A stretch of 45,700 nucleotides of DNA from an uncultured Erysipelotrichaceae bacterium (GCA_902778375.1 CACYXJ010000012.1:1-45700), one strand, 5' to 3'; shown: positions 16,214 through 23,886, numbered from the stretch's first letter. The notes: generated by a model not told the origin, from the letters alone. A program made the numbers and translations.

Positions 16214-17391
16214 ACAAACAAGAATATCTCAGCGCTCTGCGCGAGCGTCTCAGCAATTATTCCCCTGCCTTCATCGATGAGATCACGGAAGCGTTTGAAG
16301 AACATTTCGTTGAAGGCGAAAGTGAAGGCCTTAGCGAAGAGGAAGTCATCGACACCCTCGGCTCAGTCGACGAAGTTGTCGAGAATATCCGCATGATGAA
16401 TAATGAACAGCGCGAATCCTACGGCCGCCGTACAGAGATCAATATCGATCTCGGATCTTTTTCCGAAAATCTTTCCGATACCATCCGTGAGGCTGCCCGG
16501 GTTGTCAACGACGGTATCTCTTCGTTCCGGGAAAGCTCGCAGAACGCAATCACCAGAAACATGTCTGTCCTTGACGGCAGCTATACCGTAATTGATGTTG
16601 AGACAAGACATTCCGTCGATGTCCGTCTGGTTCCCGGCGACAGGCTGTCCTACCAGTTTATACCGACCCGGCATCTGCTGCTCGGCAACAGAGCCGAACT
16701 GTATACCGGTGAAGACGGTGACACTGCCCTCTTCAAGGTCCTTGACGGAAACGGCCGGCTGGATATTGCCGTGCCGGCGGAAATACAGGTTGTTCATGTC
16801 AGCAGCGTCGGCGGCGATACCTATATGCAGAATCTGACCCTGGAAGAAATGAATGCCGAAACCCGCAGCGGCGACATCAAGATCTATTCCGCTGACTGCC
16901 GCCACATTTATCTCTCCTCTGTCTCCGGTGATATCCGGGTCGAAACCAGCGGCTGCGAAGATATGAACCTGTCTGCCGTATCGGGCGACATCGATGTCAA
17001 ACGCAGCACCGGTTCTGCCGATTGCGGAACAGTATCCGGCGATATCGACATCAAACAACTGGACGGAAACACCGCTAACGCCCACACCGTTTCCGGCGAT
17101 GTTGAAATCCACAGCACAGCCCGCTTCGTCAATGCGAAAACAACTTCCGGCGATATCGATCTCGACCTGCTCAGCGCTTTTGATACCGCTGAAGCTTCCA
17201 GCCTTTCCGGTGATATTACCTGCCGTCCGTACCACGATGACTATCAGGGCACCCTGCAGACATCCAGCGGCAGCATCAAGGTCAAAGCCAAAGTTCCTGT
17301 TTATCAGGAAAGCCGCCGGACAGTTCATGTCGGCCAGGGCAGCGGACGTCTGGACCTCACCAGCAAATCCGGAGACATTGACCTCAAATAA
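16210..17391 (+). CDS. HAAS (DUF1700)-DUF4097 protein partnered with PadR
   Basis: 393 residues. Residues 1-75 (MNKQEYLSALRERLSNYSP...LGSVDEVVENI) form the helical HAAS/DUF1700 domain, which in many Bacillota follows a PadR gene. The rest is a DUF4097-like right-handed beta-solenoid: between about 225 and 393 the core step V/T-SGD-I/V (SVSGDIRVE, AVSGDIDVK, TVSGDIDIK, TVSGDVEIH, TTSGDIDLD) repeats about every 20-25 residues. Relatives usually carry membrane helices; none is seen here, so this form is probably cytoplasmic, or held by interaction. It may bind or modulate the PadR protein. The start at 16210 matches domain homology and overlaps the padR stop. Confidence 0.82.
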   Translation: MNKQEYLSALRERLSNYSPAFIDEITEAFEEHFVEGESEGLSEEEVIDTLGSVDEVVENIRMMNNEQRESYGRRTEINIDLGSFSENLSDTIREAARVVNDGISSFRESSQNAITRNMSVLDGSYTVIDVETRHSVDVRLVPGDRLSYQFIPTRHLLLGNRAELYTGEDGDTALFKVLDGNGRLDIAVPAEIQVVHVSSVGGDTYMQNLTLEEMNAETRSGDIKIYSADCRHIYLSSVSGDIRVETSGCEDMNLSAVSGDIDVKRSTGSADCGTVSGDIDIKQLDGNTANAHTVSGDVEIHSTARFVNAKTTSGDIDLDLLSAFDTAEASSLSGDITCRPYHDDYQGTLQTSSGSIKVKAKVPVYQESRRTVHVGQGSGRLDLTSKSGDIDLK

Positions 17392-17435
17392 TCTGTGACT
17401 GTTCTTCGCAATTCACAGAATTCAATGAACGGCAA

Positions 17436-17464
17436 GATGCCCGCAAATACGGGCATCTTTTTTT
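17436..17464 (+). terminator. Terminator of the padR-HAAS operon
   Basis: 8-bp perfect stem GATGCCCG/CGGGCATC, 6-base loop, then TTTTTTT. Confidence 0.93.
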
Positions 17465-17470
17465 ATAAGC

Positions 17471-17497
17471 AAAAAAAGAAAAAGCCCGAAGGCTTTT
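17471..17497 (-). terminator. Terminator of hsp20
   Basis: On the minus strand AAAAGCC-TTCG-GGCTTTT forms a 7-bp stem with a stable UUCG tetraloop, followed by TCTTTTTTT. Confidence 0.9.
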
Positions 17498-17511
17498 CTT
17501 TTATTGATCGA

Positions 17512-17931
17512 TCAGAGAATATTGATGAATTTCTTCTCTTCTTCCTCTTTCTTCTGCTCAGTCGGCAGTTCAATCTTCAGGATACCGTCTGCGAAGGACG
17601 CCTGGACATCTGTATCCTTGATGCCGTCACCGACATAGAAACTTCTGGAGCAGCTGCCGGAGTAACGTTCCTGTCTGATCATGCGGCCGTTGTCATCCTT
17701 TTCCTCGTTGGAAGAATGACGCTCCGCGCTGATTGTCAGTGTGCCGTTGTACAGGGAGATTCTGACATCTTCCTTCTTGTAGCCCGGCATTTCAATATCG
17801 AGAATATATTTTCCGTCCTTCTCACGGACATCTGTCTTCATCAGTGACTGTCCGCCGAATACCGGTGCTCTGAATACGTTGTCAAATAAATCATCAAACA
17901 GATCATTGTTTCTTGCTACGTTGTATCTCAT
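17512..17931 (-). CDS. hsp20: Small heat-shock protein (Hsp20/alpha-crystallin)
   Basis: 139 residues. The alpha-crystallin domain spans about 30-128: KTDVREKDGKYILDIEMPGYKKEDV, then ISLYNGTLTISAE, and AxFxDGILKI as ASFADGILKIELP. It ends in KKFINIL, where the Ile-x-Ile/Leu motif docks into a neighbouring subunit during oligomer assembly. It holds unfolding proteins in a refoldable state. AAGGAGGT is 6 bases before the ATG. The promoter's -35 box lies inside a CIRCE operator, so HrcA repression released by heat is predicted. It is transcribed alone; groESL and dnaK are not in the window. Confidence 0.95.
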   Translation of the reverse strand: MRYNVARNNDLFDDLFDNVFRAPVFGGQSLMKTDVREKDGKYILDIEMPGYKKEDVRISLYNGTLTISAERHSSNEEKDDNGRMIRQERYSGSCSRSFYVGDGIKDTDVQASFADGILKIELPTEQKKEEEEKKFINIL

Positions 17932-17970
17932 CGTAATACCTCCTTAAGGCATTCTTACCTTACACCTATA

Positions 17971-17998
17971 GTTATACTACTGTTTTTAGCACTGTCAA
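17971..17998 (-). promoter_or_regulatory. hsp20 promoter
   Basis: Minus-strand TTGACA (17993-17998, perfect), 16-base spacer, TATAAC (17971-17976). The -35 box sits inside the CIRCE element. Confidence 0.8.
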
Positions 17999-18012
17999 TA
18001 GTTAAGTGCTAA
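17986..18012. promoter_or_regulatory. CIRCE operator (HrcA binding site)
   Basis: TTAGCACT-N11-AGTGCTAA, 27 bases in all. This is the CIRCE consensus TTAGCACTC-N9-GAGTGCTAA with only the innermost pair changed (G and A in place of C and G). It covers the hsp20 -35 box. Confidence 0.92.
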
Positions 18013-18049
18013 TTCTTTTGGTTTATTTCCTCTTTATTTTGGGGAAATC

Positions 18050-18108
18050 AGCAGAATGCGCCTTTAAATAAGGCTTTTCTGCATTAGCATTTATTTTTAT
18101 ATTCTGCT
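18050..18108. repeat. Alternative inverted repeats in the hsp20 / acetyltransferase intergenic region
   Basis: AGCAGAAT (18050-18057) can pair with ATTCTGCT (18101-18108, perfect 8 bp). Alternatively GCAGAA (18051-18056) can pair with TTCTGC (18077-18082), which encloses an inner stem GCCTT/AAGGC (18060-18064 with 18070-18074). The two pairings exclude each other. The stretch is A/T rich and non-coding. Function unknown. Confidence 0.4.
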
Positions 18109-18146
18109 AAATCTTATATCATTTCGGCATTTTACGTTTCATAGGA

Positions 18147-18152
18147 TATAAT
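18147..18152 (+). promoter_or_regulatory. -10 box of the acetyltransferase gene
   Basis: Perfect TATAAT, 10 bases before the ATG at 18163, with no clear -35 box. It predicts a leader of only about 4 bases. Confidence 0.55.
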
Positions 18153-18162
18153 AATTTGCAGT

Positions 18163-18720
18163 ATGACACTTACATATCGCATGATCACCGACAGAAAAGA
18201 AACCGATCCCGCCTGGCAGAAGCTCTATGAACGGAGTTTTCCTGCTTCCGAACAGATTCCCTGGCCGGTTCTGGCAAGTAAGCGTTCTGACAGCCTGCCG
18301 ATAATCGTTTTTTATGACGATTCCCTCTTTATCGGCTTTGCGTTTACATTCCTTTACAGAGACATGGCCTACCTCGAGTATCTGACCGTCGACGAAAGGC
18401 TGCGGGAACAGGGCTATGGCTCCTCCATGCTTCAAATGCTGGAAGAAATTCTGGCAGGAAGACGGATCATCGCCGATATTGAAATGCTGAATGAAGCAGC
18501 GGACAATTACACAGAGAGAAAAAGACGCAGGGATTTCTACCTGCGTCAGGGATTCGTTCCTTCCGGTGTGTTCTATCATATCTACGGTGTCGATTATGAA
18601 CTCCTGCTGTCACATGGCTCTCTTGCCCCGAAAGAATTCGGCGGTCTGCTTACGGCTGACTGGGGCACTTATGCAAAAGATGCGTCGATCTGGCGTGACG
18701 ATCCGGAAACAGCACAGTAA
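18163..18720 (+). CDS. GNAT-family N-acetyltransferase
   Basis: 185 residues. The acetyl-CoA-binding motif A is MAYLEYLTVDERLREQGYGSSM (about 66-87), with the Q/R-x-x-G-x-G/A signature in REQGYG. RRDFYLRQGFVPSG is motif B. It transfers an acetyl group from acetyl-CoA to an unknown amine. No Shine-Dalgarno sequence precedes the ATG, and the -10 box is so close that the transcript is nearly leaderless. It is transcribed alone and convergent with the unknown gene at 18762. Confidence 0.85.
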   Translation: MTLTYRMITDRKETDPAWQKLYERSFPASEQIPWPVLASKRSDSLPIIVFYDDSLFIGFAFTFLYRDMAYLEYLTVDERLREQGYGSSMLQMLEEILAGRRIIADIEMLNEAADNYTERKRRRDFYLRQGFVPSGVFYHIYGVDYELLLSHGSLAPKEFGGLLTADWGTYAKDASIWRDDPETAQ

Positions 18721-18755
18721 AACAGAACTGAAATGTCATCTCAGTTCTGTTTTTT
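18721..18755. terminator. Bidirectional terminator
   Basis: 11-bp perfect stem AACAGAACTGA/TCAGTTCTGTT with a 9-base loop, then TTTTTT on plus and TTTTAC on minus. It serves the acetyltransferase and the convergent unknown gene. Confidence 0.9.
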
Positions 18756-18761
18756 AAAATC

Positions 18762-19190
18762 TTATTTCAGATAACCTGCTTCGGCGAGCAGTTTCTTCAT
18801 GTATTCGGTGTATTTCAGCAGGATCTCTTCTGCCGGACCTTTGCGTTCCTTTTCCGCTGACATTGTACTTGTGATCTGAATCGCACCGAACACAATATTG
18901 CTTGTCGGAATACCGCGCATCAATGATTCAGATACACCCTGCGGGGTGTTGGCTGTCGTGAGAATAACCTTGTTGTCCTTGCTGAACAGTCCGCCTGCCG
19001 CCCGGCTGTAGACCAGCACCAGAAAACGGGGTGTCGCCGGCAGCATCATATACTCTTCCGCGCTGGCCGGGGTCGGTCTGCCGCGTTCGAACCGGTTGTA
19101 CTCTTCCGTATTCCAGTGTTCTTCGAGGAAACTCTGCAGTTCGTCAAGCGTGAACGCCTTCGTTGTCGTGATTACCTGTCTTCCGATCAT
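18762..19190 (-). CDS. Uncharacterised 142-residue protein
   Basis: Not recognised. The protein is soluble with mixed alpha/beta character and no signal peptide, membrane segment or Cys pair. Recognisable stretches are FTLDELQSFLEEHWN near the N-terminus, a hydrophobic strand PRFLVLVYSRA (about 54-64), and a Lys/Glu-rich C-terminal helix. It has a good AGGAG ribosome-binding site, and a hairpin lies in the upstream leader (19208-19231). It ends at the shared terminator. It follows the acyltransferase/radical SAM/papain triad on the same strand but after an 89-base gap, so it may or may not be cotranscribed. Confidence 0.75.
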   Translation of the reverse strand: MIGRQVITTTKAFTLDELQSFLEEHWNTEEYNRFERGRPTPASAEEYMMLPATPRFLVLVYSRAAGGLFSKDNKVILTTANTPQGVSESLMRGIPTSNIVFGAIQITSTMSAEKERKGPAEEILLKYTEYMKKLLAEAGYLK

Positions 19191-19207
19191 TTATGACTCC
19201 TTTTTCC

Positions 19208-19231
19208 GGCATCCGCATATGCACGAATGCC
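19208..19231 (-). other. Stem-loop in the leader of the 142-residue gene
   Basis: GGCATTCG/CGGATGCC on the minus strand (8 bp with one G-U pair, 8-base loop), just before the ribosome-binding site. No U tract follows. It may be a regulatory hairpin or a 3' end of the upstream transcript. Confidence 0.35.
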
Positions 19232-19279
19232 TTTCTTATTATTAAGCATACTGGATTTACCCGAAGATGAACAGTACGC

Positions 19280-19867
19280 TCATTCTTTCTTTAGATACAG
19301 TTTATAAAACAGCTGACAGAAGGAGCGGATCTGCTGCGTGATACTGACTTTCCTCATATATTCTTCATCCGTCCGCGGCGAAAGAGTGACAACCTCTCCC
19401 TGCAACCCTTTTGCCTTCAGGGCGTTTTCGATATCCTCGATATTGTTTTTGTACTTTCCATGCGGCAGAGGGTATTCCAGGATTTCCAGTACGTCGGCCA
19501 CAAAGCTCATGCAGTTATAGGCGTTTTTTCTTTTGTGGCCATGCAGGAGCGGCATCGTTATCATGTCCGCGACATCAAACGGACAGTCTTTCACTTTCTC
19601 CATCAGGGCTTCGATCTTCTTCTTTTCCTCCTCATTGATTTCCAGCCGGTAGATCTTTACTTCCGTTTCCTCATACGCAAAGTATGCCAGTTTTTCTTCG
19701 GTAAATCCGGCATCGAAGGGATCGTGATACCTGCGCCTTGAAAAAGAATAATATGTTTCACCGTCGAAACTGACCGTCACATGCGTATACGGATACGGCA
19801 TGACAAGACGCCCGAACCGGCCGATCGTGCTGTTGGATTTTTCAAACAGAATATACAGTTCAGGCAT
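19280..19867 (-). CDS. Permuted papain-fold (NlpC/P60-LRAT-YiiX-like) protein
   Basis: 195 residues. His29 in YTHVTVSFDG comes before Cys119 in YNCMSFVADVL. This His-then-Cys order is that of circularly permuted papain-like enzymes (YiiX, LRAT). The Cys begins a helix with a following Phe/Val, as in NlpC/P60. Relatives act as amidases, acyltransferases or phospholipases on lipids and cell-wall peptides. No signal peptide is present. The ATG at 19867 has GGAGG 7 bases upstream and overlaps the radical SAM gene end by 8 bases, so the proteins are probably made together. The family call is from motif order only. Confidence 0.6.
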   Translation of the reverse strand: MPELYILFEKSNSTIGRFGRLVMPYPYTHVTVSFDGETYYSFSRRRYHDPFDAGFTEEKLAYFAYEETEVKIYRLEINEEEKKKIEALMEKVKDCPFDVADMITMPLLHGHKRKNAYNCMSFVADVLEILEYPLPHGKYKNNIEDIENALKAKGLQGEVVTLSPRTDEEYMRKVSITQQIRSFCQLFYKLYLKKE

Positions 19868-21182
19868 TCTCATCCTCCCGTTTAAAGATGTTTCTGATAA
19901 ATGAGCGGATATAGTCCCCGTAGTCCAGAAAGTCATATATTCCATCTTTCTGCGCCTTGAGAAACAGACGGATCAGCAGGATGTAATAGTGGAAATACCA
20001 CATCCTGACGCTCAGATGTTCCGGTCTGCATACAAGATGCAGGTAGTCGAATCTGGACGGATCGTCAGTGATATATTCGACACCCTCGGCAATGCCAAGC
20101 TCCGGGGTATAGATGGATACCGCCACATGTTTCAAATCATGTTTCCGGATATAGGAATACAGATTGGCGAAATCCCTGCCTTTGTAATCCAGGCCGAGAA
20201 TGAACATCGCCATCAGCCGCACACCGTTTCTCCGGCAGATTTCGATACACTTTTCGTTGTTCTCGATCGTATTGTGTTTGTTATAGGAATCCAGCCGGTC
20301 GTTTCTGATATCTTCCAGTCCTGTCAGAAGATAAACCAGACCGATCTGCTGAAAGTCCCTGACGATATCCTCATGGGCTGCGATAAAATCTGCCCTTCCG
20401 TAGCAGATATAGTGTCTCTGAATTCCTCTTTGCCGGATTTCTTCGATAAACTGTCTGACATACTGTTCGTCATAAAGAAAATCGTCGTCTGTTATGTAGA
20501 CATTTTCATTGCTGTTCTGTTCAATCTCATCGACCAGGTCGGTTACGTCCCGGCGGGAATAGACACTGTTGTTGAGATGGTTGCGCAGGCAGAAACGGCA
20601 GCGGTAAGGGCAGGAAAAACTGCTGCGGATCCACATGGCATGTTTCATGTCCAGATAAGGATAGCGGTCGGGATGCTGGTAAAAGTATGTCCGGTCCGGC
20701 CATGGCAGGCTTCTGATGTCAACCGCTTCTGCCGGGTTTGATATCCACTGCCCATCCTTGCGGTAGGAAAGATTGCTGATGTTCCGTTCCCCTTCAATGA
20801 CCGCCGGCAGGTCGGTGTAATTGTATCCGCTCAATACCAGGTCTGTTTCTTCCCTGAAGAACCTTTCGGGACAGATCTGGGCATGATGGCCGCCGAGAAT
20901 CGTAAGGCCGTCAAATCTCTCTTTAAATGCACGGGCATATTCCAGAATGAACGTTTCCTGGAAACATCTGCTTTCGCCGTAGAAAACGTCAAATTCCTTC
21001 TCTTTGATAAATGCCTGAAAAGACTGCGTTTCGACCTGTTTGTCAAAAATGGTCACGTCATAACCGTCCTGCTTCAGGATCGCCATGATCCATTCCAGGT
21101 CCAGACACTCGTTCTCGATGATTCCCTGAAAGTCGTATTTGGTCCGTGATTCCTCCGGACGTACCAGCAGGACCCGTTTCAT
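19860..21182 (-). CDS. B12-binding-type (class B-like) radical SAM protein
   Basis: 440 residues. Residues 1-130 form a Rossmann-like domain of the cobalamin-binding type (RVLLVRPEES, LGGHHAQICPE), though the lower-ligand DxHxxG motif is absent, as in many BchE-type proteins. The radical SAM core has CPYRCRFC (Cys191, 195, 198) for the 4Fe-4S cluster, then ENVYITDDDFLYD and VYLLTGLEDI. The C-terminal 100 residues (YFHYYILLIRLFLKAQKDG) are aromatic and partly hydrophobic. Members methylate or rearrange unactivated carbons in lipids, antibiotics and pigments. It lies between an acyltransferase (ATGA overlap) and a papain-like gene (8-base overlap), which suggests a lipid or acyl-chain substrate. 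Confidence 0.85.
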   Translation of the reverse strand: MKRVLLVRPEESRTKYDFQGIIENECLDLEWIMAILKQDGYDVTIFDKQVETQSFQAFIKEKEFDVFYGESRCFQETFILEYARAFKERFDGLTILGGHHAQICPERFFREETDLVLSGYNYTDLPAVIEGERNISNLSYRKDGQWISNPAEAVDIRSLPWPDRTYFYQHPDRYPYLDMKHAMWIRSSFSCPYRCRFCLRNHLNNSVYSRRDVTDLVDEIEQNSNENVYITDDDFLYDEQYVRQFIEEIRQRGIQRHYICYGRADFIAAHEDIVRDFQQIGLVYLLTGLEDIRNDRLDSYNKHNTIENNEKCIEICRRNGVRLMAMFILGLDYKGRDFANLYSYIRKHDLKHVAVSIYTPELGIAEGVEYITDDPSRFDYLHLVCRPEHLSVRMWYFHYYILLIRLFLKAQKDGIYDFLDYGDYIRSFIRNIFKREDENA

Positions 21183-21775
21183 TGTCTGTTCTCCAAAATG
21201 AGTTTTTCAATGGTGTGGAAAAGCCTTTCATTGGCTTCCTTGATATCTTCACCGGCTTCCACGATGAAAGGATCGCCGAAAACGATCTTCAGATCCTTCG
21301 ACCGGAATCTGTATTCGCCGGTGATGCTGTAGGGAATGATCACCGTACCGGTTTCTCTTGCCAGCCGGACAGCACCGCTTTTAAAAGGCAGAAGAATGTC
21401 TTCCGTGTAATTGCGTGCCGCTTCCGGCGAGATATTGACTGCCCCGCCCTTCAGCAGGGCTTCTTTCGCGCTGGCATAGGCATCCGGATTCTTTGCCGCT
21501 TCGAGATCAACAGGTATGGCTCCGATTGCTGAAAAGAAAAAACCTCCCGCACCCTGAAACAGTTCGCTCTTCGCCAGGGCATGAACAGTGCGTTTTGTAC
21601 TGATATCCACCAGCAGCGGATCAAAAGCGTGTTTATGATTGCCGGCAAGAATGACCGGTCCTTCCGCCGGTATTTTCTCTGCCCCGATAATCACCGGATG
21701 ATAGACCAGTCTGAACAGCGGCGCAAGAACCGCCCGGCATGACTGATATGCAATGTTTTCTGACATCATACCCAT
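21179..21775 (-). CDS. PlsC-like acyltransferase
   Basis: 198 residues. The acyltransferase HX4D motif is NHKHAFDPLL. The acceptor-binding EGTRS block is degenerate as SPEAARNYTEDILLPFKSGAVRLA, and VIIPYSITG matches motif IV. Such enzymes add a fatty acyl chain to lysophosphatidate or related acceptors at the membrane; at 198 residues this is a short member. The ATG at 21775 is chosen because GAGG lies 9 bases upstream; an ATG at 21799 and a TTG at 21802 lie in frame but have no such site. It is the first gene of a three-gene unit with overlapping ends, so its product probably acts with the radical SAM protein. Confidence 0.85.
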   Translation of the reverse strand: MGMMSENIAYQSCRAVLAPLFRLVYHPVIIGAEKIPAEGPVILAGNHKHAFDPLLVDISTKRTVHALAKSELFQGAGGFFFSAIGAIPVDLEAAKNPDAYASAKEALLKGGAVNISPEAARNYTEDILLPFKSGAVRLARETGTVIIPYSITGEYRFRSKDLKIVFGDPFIVEAGEDIKEANERLFHTIEKLILENRQ

Positions 21776-21881
21776 TGTAAAAGACCTCGGGCATTTCATC
21801 AATGTTAGTGAAAGCGTAAAAAATCAGTGCTCATCTGAATCTTCCGGATTCATTATTCTGTCTCAACCCGAAGTCTTGTTG

Positions 21882-21913
21882 TATAATTTTGGTGGCAAAA
21901 GGCAATTATTGCC
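21882..21913 (+). promoter_or_regulatory. -10 box and 5'-end palindromes of the SDR gene
   Basis: TATAAT (21882-21887) has a weak -35 region. TTTTG-GTGG-CAAAA and GGCAAT-T-ATTGCC (21901-21913) follow immediately, covering the predicted start and 5' leader. They could be operator sites or an mRNA-stabilising hairpin. Confidence 0.5.
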
Positions 21914-21937
21914 ATAAAGAAAGGAATATTAATATAT

Positions 21938-22726
21938 ATGGATCTTAAATTAAAAGACAAGGTTGTATTGGTTACAGGCGGTACAGGCGGTATCGGCACA
22001 GCAATCGTCAAAGGTTTCCTGAGCGAAGGTGCCAAAGTTGCTTTCTCTTCCACCAGCCAGACAAAGATTGATGCTCTGCTTCCGACTCTTGAAGCAGCTG
22101 ACGGTCAGGTTGCAGGCTTTGTGGCAGACCTGAACAAGGAAGAAGACATCAAGAATTTCGTTGAAAATGCCAAGGCTCATTTCGGCACAATCGATATCGT
22201 AGTTCCGAATGCAGGTTATGAAGGAAAAGCTCATCCTGTACAGGACATGACTCTCGAACTGTTTGAACAGACTTATATGCTCAATGTCTTTGCAGTCATG
22301 CTGACATTAAAGTATGCCGCTCCGACTCTGATCGAAAAGAAGTCCGGATCGGTTGTTGTAGTTGCTTCCGCAGCTGCTTATGAACCGACAGCAGGAAACA
22401 GCGCTTACGTTTCTTCCAAGTATGCTGTTGCCGGTCTGACAAAGTGTGTTGCACTCGAACTTGGTCCTGTAGGCGTTCATGTAAACTACGTCTGCCCGGG
22501 TCCGGTCGATACTCCGATGATGCTGCGTATCGAAAAAGACTTCTTCGGCGACACAATGACGCACGAAGAAGCAATGGCTATGCTTGCCGGCACATATGCC
22601 ATGGACAAGAGATATGCCAAGCCGGAAGAAGTCGCCAACGCTGTTCTGTATCTGGCATCCGAGGTTTCCTCTCACACAGCCGGTATGGGTATGCACGTCG
22701 ACTCCAAGGTTTCTGCAGCCAGCTGA
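21938..22726 (+). CDS. Short-chain dehydrogenase/reductase (SDR)
   Basis: 262 residues, classical SDR. The cofactor motif is TGGTGGIG (14-21), NAG is in VVPNAGYEG, and the catalytic Ser is in VVVASAAAYE. Tyr and Lys are in YVSSKYA, and the PG turn is in CPGPVDTPM. SDRs oxidise alcohols or reduce ketones with NAD(P). Absence of an Arg after the glycine motif (here SSTSQTK) leaves cofactor choice open. Homology to hydroxysteroid dehydrogenases and to 3-oxoacyl-ACP reductases is equally plausible by eye, so no substrate is named. Like gap, it favours GAA, GCT and ACA-type codons more than its neighbours, suggesting high expression. AAAGGA lies 13 bases before the ATG. Confidence 0.88.
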   Translation: MDLKLKDKVVLVTGGTGGIGTAIVKGFLSEGAKVAFSSTSQTKIDALLPTLEAADGQVAGFVADLNKEEDIKNFVENAKAHFGTIDIVVPNAGYEGKAHPVQDMTLELFEQTYMLNVFAVMLTLKYAAPTLIEKKSGSVVVVASAAAYEPTAGNSAYVSSKYAVAGLTKCVALELGPVGVHVNYVCPGPVDTPMMLRIEKDFFGDTMTHEEAMAMLAGTYAMDKRYAKPEEVANAVLYLASEVSSHTAGMGMHVDSKVSAAS

Positions 22727-22748
22727 TCATTCAAAACAAACCATTCTT

Positions 22749-22781
22749 AAGCCCGCATCAATTGCTGATACGGGCTTTTTT
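22749..22781 (+). terminator. Terminator of the SDR gene
   Basis: AAGCCCG/CGGGCTT stem extended by ATCA/TGAT after a C-A mismatch, 5-base loop, then TTTTTT. Confidence 0.92.
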
Positions 22782-22796
22782 CTTATTCATAAACAA

Positions 22797-22829
22797 AAAA
22801 ACAGAGAGTTCAATTGAACCCTCTGTTTT
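22797..22829 (-). terminator. Terminator of gap
   Basis: On the minus strand AACAGAG and GTTC pair with GAAC and CTCTGTT around a short AATT loop (one mismatch), followed by TTTTTTTG. Confidence 0.88.
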
Positions 22830-22848
22830 CTGATGTAAGAAACTCTAA

Positions 22849-23886
22849 TTATTTCAGTTCGGAGAAGTACTTGATTGTACGAACCATCTGAGATGTGTAG
22901 GAGTTCTCGTTGTCATACCAGGAAACAACCTGTACCAGGAAGGAACCATCGTCCATCTTGGCAACCATTGTCTGGTTAGCATCGAACAGAGAACCATACT
23001 TCATACCGATGATGTCGGAGGAAACGAGCTTTTCTTCTGTGTAGCCGAAGGACTCGTTTGTAGCAGCCTTCATAGCAGCGTTGATGCCTTCAACAGTAAC
23101 ATCACCCTTGACAACTGCGTGCAGGATCGTTGTGGAGCCTGTCGGAGTCGGAACTCTCTGTGCAGCGCCGATGAGCTTGCCGTTCAGTTCAGGAATAACA
23201 AGGCCGATAGCCTTTGCAGCACCTGTGCTGTTCGGAACGATGTTGGCAGCACCAGCTCTTGCTCTCTGGACATCGCCTTTTCTCTGCGGTCCGTCGAGGA
23301 TCATCTGGTCGCCTGTGTAAGCATGAACAGTTGTCATGATACCTGACTGAATCGGAGCATAGTCGTTCAGAGCCTTTGTCATCGGAGCCAGGCAGTTTGT
23401 TGTGCAGCTGGCTGCGGAGATAACTGTGTCTGTCGGCTTCAGTGTTGTGTGGTTGGTGTTGAATACGATTGTCGGCAGATCGTTTCCTGCAGGAGCAGAG
23501 ATAACAACCTTACGGGCACCAGCCTTGATGTGAGCTTCAGCCTTAGCCTTGCTTGTGTAGAAACCTGTGCACTCGAGAACTACGTCAACCTTCAGATCGC
23601 CCCAGGGGAGTTCCTCTGCATTCGGCTTAGCATAGATCTGCAGTGTCTTGCCGTCTACTGTGATTGTGTTAGCTTCATCATCAGCTGTAACTGTGTGAAG
23701 GTTTTCACCGATCTTACCACAGTAGCCGCCCTGTGCTGTGTCATACTTCAGCAGGTGAGCCAGCATGGAAGGCTTTGTCAAGTCGTTGATAGCAACTACT
23801 TCATAGCCCGGAGCGCCGAACATCTGTCTGAAAGCCAGACGGCCAATACGGCCAAAACCATTAATTGCAACTCTTACATCTGTCAT
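22849..23886 (-). CDS. gap: Glyceraldehyde-3-phosphate dehydrogenase, type I
   Basis: 345 residues, full length. It oxidises glyceraldehyde-3-phosphate with NAD and phosphate in glycolysis. Seen: NAD motif INGFGRIGR (9-17), catalytic Cys in [10 protein letters not shown], the activating His in [10 protein letters not shown], the phosphate-site [17 protein letters not shown], and C-terminal [13 protein letters not shown]. The coding sequence uses a restricted codon set (GCT, ACA, GTT, GAA), as expected for a very highly expressed gene. It has the strongest promoter in the window and an unusual 15-base gap between the AAGGAGG and the ATG. It is monocistronic; pgk and tpi are not adjacent. Confidence 0.97.
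   Translation of the reverse strand: MTDVRVAINGFGRIGRLAFRQMFGAPGYEVVAINDLTKPSMLAHLLKYDTAQGGYCGKIGENLHTVTADDEANTITVDGKTLQIYAKPNAEELPWGDLKVDVVLECTGFYTSKAKAEAHIKAGARKVVISAPAGNDLPTIVFNTNHTTLKPTDTVISAASCTTNCLAPMTKALNDYAPIQSGIMTTVHAYTGDQMILDGPQRKGDVQRARAGAANIVPNSTGAAKAIGLVIPELNGKLIGAAQRVPTPTGSTTILHAVVKGDVTVEGINAAMKAATNESFGYTEEKLVSSDIIGMKYGSLFDANQTMVAKMDDGSFLVQVVSWYDNENSYTSQMVRTIKYFSELK

Noticed and set aside
16849..17391. Regular SGD repeats considered as a tandem DNA repeat or CRISPR-like array
   Set aside because: The period appears in the protein, not as conserved DNA, and it matches a DUF4097 beta-solenoid.
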